Below are positions 62,632-64,000 of a DNA stretch of 64,000 nucleotides, one piece after another (the stretch's first letter is position 1; every line of letters begins with the position of its first letter). Source of the stretch: Euleptes europaea (taxonomy: Eukaryota; Chordata; Lepidosauria; Squamata; Sphaerodactylidae). A program made the position numbers and the translations under genes. Below the pieces are notes generated by a model that did no database searches, was not told the origin of the DNA, and was given only the letters and a program-made list of their open reading frames with translations. Location of the stretch: NCBI RefSeq assembly GCF_029931775.1, contig NC_079312.1, forward strand, positions 12,841,821-12,905,820, given 5' to 3'.

Positions 62632-62820
62632 GGCTGTGGCTCAGTGGTAGAGCCTCTGCTTGGCATGCAGACGGTCCCAGGTTCAATCCCCGGCATCTCC
62701 AGTTAAAGGGACTAGGCAAGCAGGCGATGGGAAAGACCTCTGCCGGACACCCCAGAGAGCCGCTGCTGGTCTGAGTAGACAATACTGACTTGGATGGACC
62801 CAGGGTCTGATGGTCCATTA
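62632..62820 (+). mobile_element. tRNA-Ala-headed SINE
   Basis: GGGGCTGTGGCTCAGTGGTA, TTGGCATGCAGACGGTCCC and GGTTCAATCCCCGGCATCTC are a well-kept tRNA-Ala-like head followed by the family body. The tail is cut short. Confidence 0.85.
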
Positions 62821-63069
62821 ATCATGCAGATGGAGGGGTGGTGGAAATGACTGCATATGTGTCAGGTCGTCTCTTGTGAAATGACAGCTGCTGGAGACAC
62901 GATCTGGGCACAGAGAGAGAAAATGGATTCCCTCTAAATCTCCCTTCTTGCTAGTGCGGGGGCCTCTGTCCATAACGTCTGGGCTTGACTCCCATCTAGA
63001 GTGGCAGGAACTCACGTCTATGTGGTTGCCATGTAATACAGTCCTGGAGTTGGCAACCGCTGGCTTACA

Positions 63070-63285
63070 GAGGGGCCATGGTAGAGCCTCTGCTTGGCAT
63101 GCAGAAGGTCCCAGGTTCAATCCCCGGCATCTCCAATTAAAGGGACTAGGCAAGGAGGTGATGTGAAAGACCTCCGCCTGAGACCCTGGAGAGCCACTGC
63201 CAGTCTGAGTAGACAATACTGACTTGGATGGACCCAGGGTCTGATTCGGTATAAGGCAGCTTCATGTGTTCATGTGTGTACACCC
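63070..63285 (+). mobile_element. tRNA-Ala-headed SINE
   Basis: GGCCATGGTAGAGCCTCTGC, GGTTCAATCCCCGGCATCTC and the full body to AAGGCAGCTTCATGTGTTCA form the reference copy for this family. Confidence 0.85.
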
Positions 63286-63344
63286 TTCTAAGGACATTTA
63301 ATTCAGTGAATTTAGAAGGGTGTAACAGTATAGGATTGTACTGA

Positions 63345-63592
63345 GAAGAAGAGTTGTTTTTTATACCCTGCTTTTCTCTACCTTTTAAGAAGAATCAAAC
63401 TGGCTTACAATCACCTTCCCTTCCCCTCCCCAGAACAGACACTTTGTGAGGTAGGTGGGGCTGAGAGAGTTCGGAGAGAACTGTGACTAGCCCAAGGTCC
63501 CCTAGCTGGCTTCCTGTGTAGGAGTGGGGAATCAAGCCTGGTTCTCCAGATTAGTCCACCACTCCTAACCACTACCCCAGTGGTTCTCAACC
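63345..63592 (-). mobile_element. tRNA-derived SINE
   Basis: GAAGAAGAGTTGTTTTTTAT to CACTCCTAACCACTACCCC is an antisense copy. Confidence 0.75.
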
Positions 63593-63790
63593 TTTTTCCG
63601 ACAATGGCCCCCTTCCGACCTAGTTTTCATCCTGTGCCCCCCCTGTCCTATAGGTAGAAAGGTAGCTATTTAAATGTTTTGTCTGTAAATTGCCAAGGAA
63701 CAAAGAAGCGTAAACAGCCACACATGCAGTTCTTATTGGGAAACTGAAATTTACAAAAAATACCCCACAAAAAGGGAATACAACACGCTA
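63585..63790. mobile_element. hAT-type element fragment
   Basis: CAGTGGTTCTCAACCTTTTT is a classical hAT terminal repeat and abuts the SINE. The other end is not found; a short CACGCTAATAAA direct repeat near 63785 and BovB sequence follow. Confidence 0.5.
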
Positions 63791-63794
63791 ATAA

Positions 63795-64000
63795 ACACGC
63801 TAATAAACAAGAGTCACTGGAAAAGACAGTCATGCTAGGAAAGGTTGAGGGCAGCAGGAAAAGAGGACGACCCAACAAGAGATGGACTGACTCAATAAAG
63901 GGAGCCACAGCCTTCAATTTGCAAGATCTGAGCAAGGCTGTCAAAGATAGGACATTCTGGAGGACTTTCATTCATAGGGTCGCCATGAGTCGGAAGCAAC
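63795..64000 (+). mobile_element. RTE-BovB 3' end, running off the window
   Basis: AACAAGAGTCACTGGAAAAG, GGACGACCCAACAAGAGATG and GCCATGAGTCGGAAGCAAC are sense BovB encoding the RPNKRWTDSIKGA region. Confidence 0.85.

Noticed and set aside
62632-62705. tRNA-Ala gene
   Set aside because: The head is followed by the SINE body as in the other copies, and anticodon-arm bases differ from a working tRNA-Ala. No terminator follows.

Overview
The window looks like euchromatic but repeat-choked DNA from a squamate reptile, probably a lizard; I cannot place it below that level. The reasons are many CR1 LINE 3' ends, RTE-BovB 3' ends, L2-like LINE fragments, a Penelope-like element, tRNA-Ala-headed SINEs, a composite tRNA/5S rRNA/BovB-tailed SINE, several hAT families, and host genes of the SCAN-C2H2 zinc-finger family.

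Host genes. There are four SCAN loci, alternating in direction. Locus A is a lone SCAN exon at 3411-4172 (-). Locus B is a complete gene at 19633-24786 (+). Locus C is a complete gene at 36018-30487 (-). Locus D is a complete gene at 46857-52540 (+). B, C and D share one architecture. A long first coding exon carries psi-K-x-E motifs and the SCAN domain. A 109-127 bp linker exon follows, and the last exon holds all the zinc fingers. The introns are in phase 0 and then phase 1 in all three. The predicted proteins are about 606, 563 and 725 residues with 7, 7 and 8 canonical fingers. They should act as nuclear, DNA-binding transcription regulators that pair through SCAN. The set is best read as a local tandem cluster of paralogues. 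D still shows a capsid-N-terminal-like block ahead of SCAN, while the others keep only traces.

Layout. 1-3400 is a nested stack: a hAT element holding a small GTTGCC-type inverted-repeat element, which in turn holds a 1.1 kb palindromic retroinsertion. 3.4-5.4 kb has SCAN locus A and a CpG-rich stretch. 5.4-19 kb is intergenic repeat, with a U2 snRNA copy inside a local duplication and a 63-bp tandem array that grew from the terminal repeat of a DNA transposon. 19.6-25 kb is gene B. 25-30.4 kb is LINE and SINE debris. 30.5-36 kb is gene C. 36-46.8 kb is CR1, BovB, hAT and L1-like debris. 46.9-52.5 kb is gene D. 53-64 kb contains a foldback element, a 1.6 kb Penelope-like element with an open RT plus GIY-YIG frame, and further LINE, SINE and hAT copies.

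The most unusual signal is in the repeats. Four retroinsertions (1848-2966, 7147-7791, 48876-49609 and 60262 to about 61310) all sit at the same spot in the end of the GTTGCC inverted-repeat element. Each carries a hammerhead-ribozyme-like core (CTGANGA, then GAAA or a close variant, then a short stem III ending in T plus C or A). Three of the four are arranged as inverted dimers. I know of no description of this combination, but I have no database to check against.

Repeat family names below are from memory of motifs and target-site duplications, not from a library search. Element ends are base-accurate only where a target-site duplication is quoted.
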